In this document: piece after piece, positions 1 to 11,045 of the stretch | Layout of the letters: the number at the start of each line of letters is the position of its first letter | Position numbering within the stretch: position 1 is the first letter of the stretch | Assembly (NCBI GenBank): GCA_036426205.1 | Contig: CM071570.1 | Location: 141,848,563 to 141,912,562 of the forward strand | Source: Ascaphus truei | Taxonomy: Eukaryota; Chordata; Amphibia; Anura; Ascaphidae | Reading direction: 5' to 3' | Length of the DNA stretch: 64,000 nt | The notes under the pieces: generated by a model | What the model saw: only the letters and a program-made list of their open reading frames with translations | Told to the model about the DNA's origin: nothing | Databases searched by the model: none | Translations under genes and position numbers: made by a program

Positions 1-566
1 TGGGAAATGACAATATTTCCATTTGCTATATGCTTTGCTGTGGAGGGTTTTTGTCACTTTTTTTACCCACCATAACTTAACTAAGTATGGTAAAACCTAT
101 CATTGCTTCATTTTTGCATAGCCAGTATAACCAACCCCACACTGATGAGGCCAATTTGTAAGGAATCGGGAAAATCGCCCCCTGCGGTGTGTTCCCTCCT
201 TACTTGCTGCATCTCAGTTCCCGCTCTCCTTATAGAGCATGCACGCACCCGCGGTTCCCCTACTCATACCACGGAGCCTGGCCACACCCGGTCGCGTTGC
301 GCATTCTCTCTTGCATGGCGCGTACACGGGACGGCGTGCACCGCCCTCCAGCTGCGAGTCACGTTTCGCCCCCTTGTGGCATATTCTCTTCTGTCAAGAT
401 TCTCTGATGTCTCTCTGTATGGCGTGCGCCACCCCCTAGCTGCGAGTCAAGTTTCTCTGTTGATTCTCTGTGTGGTGGGCGCCGCCCTCTAGCTGCGAGT
501 CTAGCTTCATATGCATCTCTGCCCCCTAGTCTGTTGGATCGCTCGGAGTTCGATCCTGAAGAGGGG
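1..566. other. Repeat-derived sequence upstream of an LTR-like element
   Basis: I see no gene here. The segment contains blocks that recur in the LTR-like element just downstream: a 'CGCCCCCTGCGG(T/C)GTGTTCC' block near 178 and again near 591, and a 'CCCTCTAGCTGCGAGTC' block near 343, 437, 484 and 639. It therefore looks like a rearranged or partial extra copy of the same element. The last bases, GAAGAGGGG at 558-566, resemble the polypurine tract that precedes a 3' LTR in Gypsy-type retrotransposons. Confidence 0.4.
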
Positions 567-571
567 TGTAC

Positions 572-1671
572 TGTGATGATGTGCAGAACACGCCCCCTGC
601 GGCGTGTTCCTTTCTTACTGTTTAACTTCTGATCGCCGCCCTCTAGCTGCGAGTCAAGATCATGTGTCTTTAAGTATTCTGAAGCAAGCGTCACCATCTT
701 GCTTTCTGGCATTTCCTAACCTCTTCCTCCTGACAGGAAGTAAGCCTCACTCTGACTCACATTGCTATCAAGTCAGTTGCTACCTGCCCTGGTTCCTGCA
801 AGTACTATCATTGCATGCTGTTCCAGCCTGGACCTCCTTGGAACCTTTACTCTTCTCCTTTTGGATTCTGGAAGACTGGGACAGTCACTCATTTACTACT
901 GAGGTTAGTTTACCGTGCGGGTAGTGTAGGACCTGCTGATTAGGGTTTACATTGACGTGGTAGCAGGCTTACAATACTTTGGCCAAAGCATTCAACTAAA
1001 GAACCCTTACTTTGAACTTAGTATTTGCTGTACTCTTCTGTTACTGGCACTATGCCTTTATGGCGGTTGGACGTCCTCCAAGAAGCAATTCTATTGTTAC
1101 CTTGTGCTCTGGACTCTACCTCCCCGGCTCCTCCCTAGTTCTCGTTATTAGTTCCTGAGTATCCGGAGGCCTGCTGCTACTCTCCATGCAGAGGCCTGTC
1201 TTCCCGTGTTCCCAGAGGCCTGCTGTTACTCTCCACACAGAGGCCTGAGTTCCTGTGTTACCATGTTTCCTGAGACCTGCTGCTACTCTCCACGCAGTGC
1301 TGCTTCTCCCAACGCTTGGCCTGTGTTCCTGAGTTCCTAAGGTCTGCTGCTACTCTCCATGCAGAAGCCTGTTCCAGACTCCTGGAAAAGCATTGGCTTT
1401 TCCCCGCGTTGGTGCCTGAGAACACGCGCATCCCCGCTCTGCTGCCGAGCATGCGCGCACATGCAGCTGGGCCAGTCATGTCCCTGAGCTTGGCTCCGCA
1501 CCTCTGGACGTGTCACGCATTCTCCTGTGCACGGCGCGGTCACGTGACTACGTGCGCCGATCCCCAGCTGCGCGGCAACTCACTCCCATTCTTGTCTCCT
1601 GCGGATTCCCCACCTCGCTTACGGGTCCCTTCCCTTTCCCTCGGCTTGTGTGTAGGAGCACAACCGTAACA
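572..1671 (+). mobile_element. LTR-like element (possible solo or 3' LTR)
   Basis: The segment begins TGTGATGATG just after a purine-rich GAAGAGGGG and ends at CCGTAACA, so it has the TG...CA outline of an LTR about 1.1 kb long. It is GC-richer than its neighbours. I found no coding domain and no convincing target-site duplication, so the boundaries are approximate. The assignment to a Gypsy-type element is an inference from the layout of the preceding purine tract. Confidence 0.35.
1160..1385. repeat. Degenerate tandem repeat built on GCCTGCTGCTACTCTCC
   Basis: The phrase (G)GCCTGCTGCTACTCTCCA-GCAGAGGCCTG recurs with small changes near 1168, 1210, 1270 and 1345, with spacing of about 40-80 bp. 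It lies inside the LTR-like element and is probably an internal expansion of it. Confidence 0.6.
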
Positions 1672-1833
1672 CCATTAAGGTCAAAACGGTTGTCTGTGGG
1701 TGGGTTTATTGGCGATGCATCTTAACCATGGCTGTGCTCAAAGCTGTGACCATGCAGCAAGCTTAAGCCTATAGGGAAACATGTTAATGGTTTTGAAGCA
1801 AAAGGTGGCACTGTGTGCTCATTTGCATGTCAC

Positions 1834-3752
1834 TTCCCAGAATCCCTTGCTGCAGTGGAAGTGCTGTCTGCTGATCTCCCCTTCTCCTCTACCACCTGCC
1901 CTCTTGACCCCATTCCCTCCCATCTCCTAAAACCTCTTACTCCTACTATAATCCCTATGCTCACACACATTTTTAACTCCTCCCTCTACTCTGGTACCTT
2001 TCCCTCTTCCTTCAAACATGCAAAAGTCAAACCATTACTCAAAAACAACAAGCTTGACCCTACCTGTCTTTCTAACTATCGACCTGTCTCCCTCCTGCCT
2101 TTTGCCTCTAAACTCCTTGAACGTCTTGTATTCTCTCGCTTGCTACATTTTCTCAACACCTATTCTTTCCTAGACCCTCTGCAATCTGGCTTCCGCACTG
2201 CTCATTCCACTGTAACAGCCCTCACTAAAATAACTAATGACCTCCATGCTGTCAAAGACAGAGGCCATTACACTCTGCTCATAGTACTCAACCTCTCTGC
2301 AGCATTTGATACTGTGGACCACCCTCTTCTCCTTCACATTCTCCATACTCTTGGCATTCATAACAAAGCTCTATCCTGGATCTCCTCTTACCTCTCCCAT
2401 CATACTTTCAGTGCCTCTTTTTCAAACACCTCCTCCTCCTCTATAGATTTCTCTGTGGGGGTACCCAAGAGCTCTGTCCTGGGACCCCTTCTCTTTTCTC
2501 TTTTCACACTCTCTAGTTGACCTGATCACATCTCGGGTTCAAATATCACCTCTACAGTAGAGGCAACGTTTATTCTAACATTTGCCGTAAACTAGCCGGG
2601 TTACATTCTGGGTATGTGCTGGGTATGTGCTGGGTATGTTCTGGGCTAGTTTGAGGCACGTTTAAGGCATTTCTGCATTGACTAACGACCCATAGGATTA
2701 ACACAGCAGGGATCCCTGGCATTCCAATTCAGTTTGAATGGGACTGCCAGGGACCCCCGCTGTTAATCTGATAGGCCATTAATCAATGCAGAAATGCTGG
2801 GGCTAGTTTAAGGAAAGTTTAAGGCATGTATTCAGAATGTACCTGGGTGTTTCCTGTTTTTTGGGGGGAATTGCCACTGGTTTTTGTTCGAATAAGAGTT
2901 GCCTCTACTGTATGCTGATGACACACAAATGTAATTTTCTAGCCCTGACCTTACACCTGCTGTACAGACTAAAGTTTCCGAATGTCTCTCTGTGATATCA
3001 TCATGGATGGCCCTCCGCCGACTTAAACTTAACATGGTAAAAACAGAGCTCATCATACTTCCTCCTAAACCTGGCCCTATTTCCTCCTTCCACATTACTG
3101 TTGGAAGTACCATCATTCACCCAGTAGCCCAAGCACGCTGCCTAGGGTCACACTTGACTCCTCTCTCACATTTTCTTCTTACATTCAAAAGGTAGCAAAA
3201 AAACTGTAGTTTTTTCCTCCGCAATATTACCAAGATACGTCCTTTCCTCTGTTGCTCGACTGCAAAAACTCTGATACAAACCCTCATTCTCTCCAGTCTC
3301 GCCTACTGTAACCTCCTGCTGTCTGGCCTTCCTGCCTCCCACCTGTCTCCCCTACAATCTATCCTAAATGCTGCTTCCAGAATCACTCTACTCTTTCCGA
3401 AATCCATCTCAGTGTCTCCCCTGCTGAAATCCCTCTTCTGGCTTCCTATCAAATCCCATATCTCACACTCAATTCTTCTCTTCACTTTTAAAGCTTTACA
3501 CTCTTCTGCTTCCATTTACAGTACATCTCAGCCCTAATTTCTCACTATACACCATCCTGACTCTTGCATTCTGCTCAAGGATGTCTTCTCTCTAACCCTT
3601 TTTTATCTAAAGCCCTCTCCCGCCCTAAACCCTTCTCACTGACTGTCCCACACCTCTGGAATGCCCTTCCCTTCAATATCCAACTAGCACCCCCTCTATC
3701 CACCTTTAAGACCCACCTTAAAACACGCTTGCTTAAGGAAGCATATGAGTAG
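1834..3752 (+). pseudogene. CR1/L2-type LINE reverse transcriptase, broken
   Basis: This is the 3' half of a non-LTR retrotransposon ORF2. Visible reverse transcriptase blocks are LSNYRPVSLLPFASKLLERL near 2070-2130, the motif A region LNLSAAFDTVDH near 2290-2325, GVPKSSVLGPLLF near 2455-2495, YADDTQ at 2911-2928, and the C-terminal end around LWNALPFN..LSTFKTHLKTRLL at 3655-3735. Two changes point to a dead enzyme. The first aspartate of motif A reads as asparagine (LNLSAAFD, where the family has LDLSAAFD), and the QG of GVPQGS is KS. A MITE at 2555-2910 separates motif B from the catalytic YADD motif, and stops and frameshifts follow it. The endonuclease domain and 5' end are missing, as is common for 5'-truncated LINEs. 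Confidence 0.85.
2555..2910. mobile_element. Non-autonomous DNA transposon (MITE) inserted into the LINE
   Basis: A 356-bp element flanked by TA on both sides (2553-2554 and 2911-2912). Its ends are inverted repeats: 5' CAGTAGAGGCAACGTTTATTC pairs with 3' GAATAAGAGTTGCCTCTACTG, with one or two mismatches. The interior has further imperfect inverted blocks (GCATTTCTGCATTGA near 2667 against TCAATGCAGAAATGC near 2783). There is no coding capacity. TA duplication plus a CAGT start fits the Tc1/mariner/pogo group. It interrupts the LINE reverse transcriptase immediately before its YADD motif, so it arrived later. Confidence 0.75.
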
Positions 3753-4096
3753 CACCATGGCTGATAATTTACACCTCACATATTAACCTTGGCCCTTTGC
3801 AGACGCACTTATGAGAATGCCCTCGTACTGTCTCTGTCTGTTCTTCCTACCAACAAATTAAATTAAGATCTTCGGAGCAGGGACTCCTTTATCTAAATAT
3901 TACTTTTATGTCTGAAGCACTTCTCCCCTTTATGTTTTATTATACTATTTATTATTTATATGATTGTCACGTATATTACTGCTTTGAAGCGCTATCTACA
4001 TTAATAGCGCTATATAAATAAAGACATACATACATACATACATACATACATACATACATACATACATACATACATAAATACATACATACATACATC
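3753..4096 (+). repeat. LINE 3' tail ending in an (ATAC)n microsatellite
   Basis: After the last LINE codons comes an untranslated tail that ends GCGCTATATAAATAAAGA followed by about 18 ACAT/ATAC units from roughly 4022 to 4094. A short tandem-repeat tail is the normal 3' end of CR1/L2-type LINEs, so it marks the true 3' end of the element begun at 1834. Confidence 0.7.
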
Positions 4097-4339
4097 CAGA
4101 CTGCAATAACAAAATAGATCTTCATGAGAGAATTTACCCTTCACAGAGCCTGGACTTACACTGTGAGGGCCCAACAGAAGGATAGCGGGCGGAGGCTATG
4201 CTATATATATTTAAAAATACAGTGCTTTAGATTACAGAAAAACATTATTGCAAGAACACACAATTACAATAAATGCAGAGTAGTGTCTTAAAATAAAATG
4301 ATGAAACATAAAACAGAAATCCCTATACAGTATGTTACC

Positions 4340-4580
4340 CAGGGCCACCTTAACAGCATTATAGGCCCCCAGGCAAAGCAGTGCACTGGGCCCTGCCAAC
4401 TCTCCGCTACAAGTCGTAATTTGTCTCCTTCTACCGAGTTAGCGGGAGATTGGAATGTTGAGGCGGGTGATCGGAAAAATCGTGTTAAATTCTGGTCTGT
4501 GCATAGATTAGCATGGGGTCCCTATGCTCTTGGGGCCCCCGGGCAACTGCCCAGCGTGCCCCTGCGTTAAGACAGCACTG
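4340..4580. mobile_element. hAT-type MITE with 8-bp target duplication
   Basis: A 241-bp element flanked by identical 8-bp duplications ATGTTACC (4332-4339 and 4581-4588). Its ends are imperfect inverted repeats, CAGGGCCACCTTAAC at the left and GTTAAGACAGCACTG at the right. An 8-bp duplication with CAG ends is diagnostic of hAT transposons. No transposase is encoded. Confidence 0.8.
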
Positions 4581-4659
4581 ATGTTACCATAGTCATATGG
4601 TTTTCCCCAGAGAGGTCATTGGGTTAGAACGATGAAAATGCATGTGTCTGATCGATCGA

Positions 4660-4700
<41 letters not shown>
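4660..4700. repeat. (CA)n microsatellite
   Basis: About 20 uninterrupted CA units. It sits at the point where the Tc1 remnant on its right is truncated and where the left arm of the large palindrome begins. Confidence 0.95.
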
Positions 4701-4701
<1 letters not shown>

Positions 4702-5206
4702 TCACCCGATCGAGGCATGCAGTTTTCACTTGCTGAAGACAAAACTTAAGGCAGAAAGACCCACGAACAACAACAACTGAAGCAGCTGCAGTAAAGGCCT
4801 GGACAAGCATCACAAAGGAGGAAACCCAGCATTTGGTGATGTCCATGCGTTCCAGACTTCAAGCAGTCCATTGCCTGCAAAGGATTCTCGACAAAGTATT
4901 AAAAATTAACATTTTTAATGATTGTGTTAATTTGTCCAATTACATTTGAGCCCCTGAATAAGGGGACTGTGTGTGAAAATGGTTTGCAATCCTAAATGTT
5001 TCATACGATATTTTTGTTCAACCCCTTGAATTAAGCTGGAAAGTCTGCACTTCTATTGCATCTCGGTTGTTTTTTCATTCAAATCCATTGTTGTGGGACA
5101 GAGCGAAAATTATGAAATTGTGTCCGTGTCCATTATTTTCCGGACCTTGCGAGTAGATTTTTTTTGTTTGTGGCGAGTAGATTTTTTGGTGATTTGTCGA
5201 CCACTG
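4701..5206 (+). pseudogene. Tc1-type transposase, 3' fragment with terminal repeat
   Basis: The + strand encodes the C-terminal part of a Tc1 transposase with frameshifts. The codons correspond to PIEHAFHLLKTKLKAERPTN...KAW.SITKEETQHLVMSMRSRLQAV, clearer in the inverted partner at 10156-11045. The terminal repeat follows and ends GTCGACCACTG at 5206 next to TA. The motif AGTAGATTTTTT occurs twice near 5152 and 5176, giving the internal direct repeat common in inverted/direct-repeat Tc1 ends. The element is cut on its left by the CA repeat, so the catalytic core is absent. Confidence 0.75.
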
Positions 5207-5267
5207 TATATATATATATTATATATATATATATATATCTAATTATATATATACATATATATATATA

Positions 5268-5300
<33 letters not shown>

Positions 5301-5402
5301 CCCACACAAACCCGGCTCGAGAGATTATCACAAAAGTGGTTTATTGGGTCCAAAATGCACACATATGCTGACGTTCAGGGTTTTTATATATATATTATTA
5401 TA

Positions 5403-5461
<59 letters not shown>

Positions 5462-5482
5462 ATTATAATATATATATATAAA
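5205..5482. repeat. Two (AT)n tracts around a short unique block
   Basis: AT dinucleotide tracts cover roughly 5207-5296 and 5384-5480. Between them lies an 85-bp block (CCGGCTCGAGAGATTATC...) that is repeated in inverted form near 9985-10050. Such long AT tracts are unstable and hard to assemble. Confidence 0.9.
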
Positions 5483-7092
5483 AGAAGAATCCTGCTGCAG
5501 ACCGTAACTAAATTGTACCTTAGTAGCTATTTACAGCTACCAGAATAAAGTTGCTGATGGTGCTTGGGATAATTTTCAATGGAAACATGCAGAAGAGAAA
5601 ATATCCCACCAAAAGCACTCAAGTATAGCATACAAAGTATCACATTTATTATCACAAACCACAAATAATAAACATCCTAAGTGTTTCTATAATGTAGACA
5701 TATATTGCTAGCACCTGAATAGCGTAATAAATAAACAACCTCTGCATTTAAACTGCATATATAGTTGGTAAGGGACTAAACACTTAAGGGTGTGGAAGTT
5801 TGCAATCAGCCTCCCACCACTGTGACCGGCCGGTCTATACACAAGAACAATGGAACAATATAATAAGACAAATAATCAGCACTAAAAAGCTTACAAACAT
5901 AGTATCCTAAACCATAGGAGATGTGATCATTACAACAAAGTCCAGGACAGTTGAAAAAAAGATATAGGTAGATGGCCCAAATTCCTGAGGTCTGAGCAGC
6001 TTCTATGGAATAAACAATTTCCAGGGGATCTAAAAAACAAACAAAAAGCAGAAGACACATGCCTCAGTGTATTACCATTTAACACATGTTTTAAAATCGC
6101 ATGGTAGAAAACCTGATACCAGCTATGATCTCTGCTCTGCTTTGGCTGCGGAACACACTGGAACCAGGATGAATCACCTCCTGCTGCAACTTCCATGTCT
6201 GGGGAAGTTGTGATGTTATTCAGTGTCCCAGGGGAAGGGCTTCAGTGGCATCGTGAAAACGATTACAAACTGTATACACTAATAGGGAACCGCTTCTGTG
6301 TTGTAGATATATATATATTATTAGAGACCAGAGACATATTCCTGTGCTGTCTGTGTCCTGCAGGAGATAGGAGAAAGTCTGCATTGATGCGCTCACTTCG
6401 TTGCTGAGAGAGTCGGACTCGATATCTGGATCACACAGAAATTATTGATCAATTTGAGCGGTCCATTTATCCCACCAGGTCTGTGGAGGAAGACTTTGAG
6501 GAGGATTGCAAATATATACATTCACCATTTGCACCTAGGAGCGAATACCATCTGCTCTGGACATCTTTTTAGGAGTACGATCCTGAGACTGCAAGACTGG
6601 GACTGCCCAAGACGTTGCAGACCTACCGGATTGTGGTGATTATATCACAAATGCTTGATTTTATTGTACCCTTGAGTGCATTTTTTACCCCCCCTTTCCC
6701 CCCCCCTCATTAAAATACAATTTTACGCTATGGGCGTGCGCTCTCTCCTCTCTTCCTCTTCCCTAGATTCACTGTGGACTTGGTTTGACCACACTGAGAG
6801 CTGCCAGAGACCCTCCATAACCGAACCTCATCAATACTGGACTTATTTTTGAGGACTTTTTTTTTATACTCTTTTTCTCTGTTTTTGATATTTCATGTTG
6901 CATATTATATTCATATATTTATTTAATTAGTTCATGGTTTTAGTTTGATCGAATTGATTATATATATATTTTTATACTATATAGTTATATTGTTTATTAT
7001 TATATAACTATTATAATTTATTAATTATTATTTTATATAGTTCATGCACTTTATGGTTTTGGCTTAATAGAGGCGCTGCTTTTTTCTTTTGT

Positions 7093-7110
<18 letters not shown>

Positions 7111-7162
<52 letters not shown>

Positions 7163-7382
7163 CATGTAGAGGTATCAGTACCGTGTTAGCCGAGCTTCAA
7201 TAATCAAAAATAAATAGATGATACCGTTCTGTGGCTAACGAATGCTTTTATTTGTGCGAGCTTTCGAGATCACCTATACATCTTCTTCCGGCGATATATA
7301 TATATAATATATATTTATTTCACCAAGTGATCTTTTTATTTGCTATACAGTATGCTATACGATTGGAGGCTTTTTTTTTGCC

Positions 7383-7417
<35 letters not shown>

Positions 7418-7474
7418 AAAACTTATATAAAAGTATGGTAAACCTACCCAGCCTTGAAAATAAGACAATGCACT

Positions 7475-7511
<37 letters not shown>
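7111..7511. other. Centre of the large palindrome, AT-rich
   Basis: This unpaired centre contains three (AT)n tracts (about 7111-7155, 7388-7414 and 7478-7511) and a repeat fragment near 7190-7295 with the phrase GTGGCTAACGAATGCTTTTATTTGTG, GAGCTTTCGAGATC and CTTCTTCCGGCG. The same phrase set recurs at 25830-25900, so it is an interspersed repeat. No gene is present. Confidence 0.7.
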
Positions 7512-7515
<4 letters not shown>

Positions 7516-8096
7516 CAAACAAAAAAGAAAAAAGCAGCGCCTCTATTAAGCCAAGACCATAAAGTGCATGAACTATATAAAATATTAATAATTAATAAAT
7601 TATAATAGTATATAATAAATAAACAATATAAACTATATAGTATAAAATATATATATATATATATAATCAATTCAATCAAACTATAAACCATGAACTAATT
7701 AAATAAATATATGAATATAAATATGCAACATAAAATATCAAAAACAGAGAAAAAAGAGTATAAAAACCAGTCCTCAAAAATAAGTCCAGTATTGATGTAG
7801 GTTCCGGTATGGAGGGTCTCCGGCAGCTCTCAGTGTGGTCAAACCAAGTCCACAGTGAATCTAGGGGAAAAAAAGGAGGAGAGAGCGCACGCCCATAGCG
7901 TAAAATTGTATTTTAATGAGGGGAGGGGGAAAGGGGGGGTAAAAAATGCACTCACAAGGGTACAATAAAATCAAGCATTTGTGATATAATCACCACCATC
8001 CGGTACGTATCTGCAACGTCTTGGGGCAGTCCCAGTCTTGCAGTCTCAGGATCGTACTCCTAAACAGATGTCCAGAGCAGATGGTATTCGCTCCTG
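7512..8096 (-). repeat. Extra partial copy of the right palindrome arm
   Basis: This 585-bp block is a near-identical direct duplicate of 8232-8787 (both start at GCCTCTATTAAGCC and both contain AAAATGCACTCACAAGGGTACAA). It stops abruptly at GTATTCGCTCCT, where the other copy continues with AGGTGCAAATGG. It is therefore a local tandem duplication of the inner end of the right arm. Confidence 0.85.
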
Positions 8097-8161
8097 CAGT
8101 ATAAGAGTCCTGTAAGATGGCTCCGTGTTATAGGAGCTTCTGCAGCAGTGCGCATGGATCA

Positions 8162-8232
8162 GTCCGTTCCAGCGCTCGTTGATGACGTCAGACGCATTGA
8201 CACTGACGTCATCAACGAGCGCTGGAACGGAC
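8162..8232. repeat. 29-bp perfect hairpin with two CRE-like TGACGTCA sites
   Basis: Bases 8162-8190 (beginning GTCCGTTCCAGCGCTCG) are the exact reverse complement of 8204-8232, with a 13-base loop (8191-8203). Each stem strand ends at the loop with TGACGTCA, the palindromic CREB/ATF consensus. The hairpin sits in the spacer between the duplicated block 7512-8096 and the right arm that starts at 8232. Whether the CRE sites function is unknown. Confidence 0.9.
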
Positions 8233-10668
8233 GCCTCTATTAAGCCAAAACCATAAAGTGCATGAACTATATAAAATATTAATAATTAATAAATTATAAT
8301 AGTATATAATAAATAAACAATATAAACTATATAGTATAAAATATATATATAATCAATTCGATCAAACTATAAACCATGAACTAATTAAATAAATATATGA
8401 ATATAAATATGCAACATGAAATATCAAAAACAGAGAAAAAAGAGTATAAAAACCAGTCCTCAAAAATAAGTCCAGTATTGATGTAGGTTCCGGTATGGAG
8501 GGTCTCCGGCAGCTCTCAGTGTGGTCAAACCAAGTCCACAGTGAATCTAGGGGAAGAAAAGGAGGAGAGAGCGCACGCCCATAGCGTAAAATTGTATTTT
8601 AATGAGGGGAGGGGGAAAGGGGGGGTAAAAAATGCACTCACAAGGGTACAATAAAATCAAGCATTTGTGATATAATCACCACCATCCGGTACGTGTCTGC
8701 AACGTCTTGGGGCAGTCCCAGTCTTGCAGTCTCAGGATCGTACTCCTAAACAGATGTCCAGAGCAGATGGTATTCGCTCCTAGGTGCAAATGGTGAATGT
8801 ATAATATTGCAATCCTCCTCAAAGTCTTCCTCCACAGACCTGGTGGGATAAATGGACCGCTCAAATTGATCAATAATTTCTGGTGATCCAGATATCGAGT
8901 CCGACTCTCTCAGCAACGAAGTGAGCGCATCAATGCAGACTTTCTCCTATCTCCTGCAGGACACAGACAGCACAGGAATATGTCTCTGGTCTCTATATAT
9001 ATATATATATACACACAGAAGCGCGTTCCCTATAGTGTATTACAGTTTGTAATCGTTTTCACGATGCCACTGAAGCCCTTCCCCTGGGACACTGAATAAC
9101 ATCACAACTTTCCCCAGACTGGAAGTTGCAGCAGGGAGGTGATTCATCCTGGTTCCAGTGTGTTCCTGCAGCCAAAGCAGAGCAGAGATTCATAGCTGGT
9201 ATCAGGTTTTCTACCATGCGATTTTAAACACATGTGTTAAATGGTAATACACTGAGGCATGTGCTTCTGCTTTTTGTTTGTTTTTTAGATCCCCTGGAAC
9301 TTGGTTTATTCCATAGAAGCTGCTCAGACCTCAGGAATTATTTGGGCCATCTACCTTATATCTTTTTTTCAACTGTCCTGGACTTTGTTGTAATGATCAA
9401 CATCTCCTACTGGTTTAGGAATACTATTGTTTGTACAGCTTTTTAGTGCTGATTATTTGTCTTTATTATATTTCTGTTCCACTTGGTTCTTGTGTATAGA
9501 CCGGCCGGTCACAGTGGTGGGAGGCTGATTGCAAACTTCCACACCCTTAAGTGTTTAGTCCCTTACCAACTATATATGCAGTTTAAATGCAGAGGTTGTT
9601 TATTTTATTACGCTATCTCAGGTGCTAGCAATATATGTCTACATTATAGAAACACTTAGGATTGTTTTATTATTTGTGGTTTTGTGATAATAAATGTGAT
9701 ACTTTTGTATACTTGAGTGCTTTTGGTGGGATATTTTCTCTCTGCATTGTTTCCATTGAAATATTATCCCAAGCACCATCAGCAACTTTTATTCTGGTAG
9801 CTGTACATGCATGCTAAGGTACATTTGTTACGGTCTGCAGCAGGATTCTTTCTTAGTATATATATTCTATATATAGTAGTATATATGATAGATAGAGCAT
9901 ATGATATATAGCTATATGATATGATATTATATATTATATTATAGTATATTTATAGATATAGATAGATATATATAAAAAACCCCTGCAACGTCAGGCATAT
10001 GTGTGCATTTTGGACCAATAAACCACTTTTATGGATAATCTCTCGAGCCGGTGTCTTGTGGGCGTTGTATTATATATATAGTATTATATATATAAATATA
10101 TATATATATTATATATAGATTATATATATATATATATATTATATATATATATATACAGTGGTCGACCAAATCACCAAAAAATCTACTCGCCACAAACAAA
10201 AAAAATCTACTCGCAAGGTCGGAAATAAATGGACACGGACACAATTTTCATAATTTTCGGCTCTCTGGTCCGCCACAACAATGGATTTGAAATGAAACAA
10301 CCGAGATGCAATAGAAGTGCAGACTTTCAGCTTTAATTCAAGGGGTTGAACAAAAATATCGTATGAAACATTTAGGAATTGCAACCATTTTCACACACAG
10401 TCCCCTTATTTCAGGGGCTCAAATGTAATTGGACAAATTAACACAATCATTAATAAAATGTTAATTTTTAATACTTTGTCGAGAATCCTTTGCAGGCAAT
10501 GACTGCTTGAAGTCTGGAACGCATGGACATCACCAAATGCTGGGTTTCCTCCTTTGTGATGCTTTGCCAGGCCTTTACTGCAGCTGTCTTCAGTTGTTGT
10601 TTGTTCGTGGGTCTTTCTGCCTTAAGTTTTGTCTTCAGCAAGTGAAATGCATGCTCGATCGGGTGATT
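8232..10668 (-). repeat. Right arm of the ~6-kb imperfect palindrome
   Basis: This is the inverted partner of 4697-7110, running from the GCCTCTATTAAGCC block next to the hairpin out to the Tc1 transposase segment near 10668 (CATGCTCGATCGGGTGATTG). In both arms one reading frame (minus strand about 8960-8757, plus strand about 6390-6580) encodes a short acidic peptide segment containing DQFERSIYPTRSVEEDFEED. It may be a decayed ORF of the duplicated element, which I do not recognise. Confidence 0.85.
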
Positions 10669-11045
10669 GACTCGGCCATTGCAGAATATTCCACTTCTTT
10701 GCCTTAAAAACCTCCAGGGTTGCTTTCGCACTATGTTTTAGGTCATTGTCCATCTGTAAAGAGAAGCGCTGTCCAATCAACTTCGATGAATTTGGCTGAA
10801 TCTGAGCAGACAATATATCCCTATACACTTCAGAATTCATCCGGCTGCTTCTGTCACATCATGAATAAACACTAGTGACCCAGTGCCATTGTAAGCCATG
10901 CATGCCCATGCCATCCCACTGCATCCACCGTGTTTTACAGATGATGTGGTATGCTTCAGATCACGAGCCGTTCCAAGCCTTCTCCATACTTTTTTATTCC
11001 CATCTTTCTGGTACAGGTTGATCTTAGTTTCATCTGTCCAAAACG
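10156..11045 (-). pseudogene. Tc1-type transposase, catalytic half
   Basis: Read on the minus strand, the codons give FWTDETKINLYQKDGNK..WRR near 11035-10985, KHGG..GMAWACMAYNGTG near 10935-10880, MDNDLKHSAKATLEVFKAKK near 10755-10695 and WPSQSPD/NPIEHAFH near 10685-10650. These supply the three acidic positions expected of the Tc1 DDE catalytic triad: TDE, the second D in MDND, and the E of NPIE. The C-terminal tail reads LVMSMRSRLQAVIACKGFSTKY near 10530-10470. At least one frameshift lies near 10685. The N-terminal DNA-binding domain is missing beyond 11045. The terminal repeat begins CAGTGGTCGAC at 10156 beside TA. The transposase family assignment is firm; activity is not possible. Confidence 0.85.

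Larger units (their letters stand above)
4697..7110 (+). repeat. Left arm of a ~6-kb imperfect palindrome
   Basis: Read on the opposite strand, this arm matches 8232-10668 in order and almost throughout. Landmarks are the Tc1 transposase end (4701-5206 against 10156-10668), the block near 5300-5385 (GGCTCGAGAGATTATC) against 9985-10050, the block around AATCCTGCTGCAGACCGTAAC (5488) against 9834-9850, the block near 6445-6640 against 8676-8873, and the TTAATAGAGGCGCTGC block at 7068 against 8232 and 7530. The arms differ by scattered substitutions and small indels plus different AT-repeat lengths. It could be a genuine inverted duplication, a foldback element or an assembly fold-back. Confidence 0.85.
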
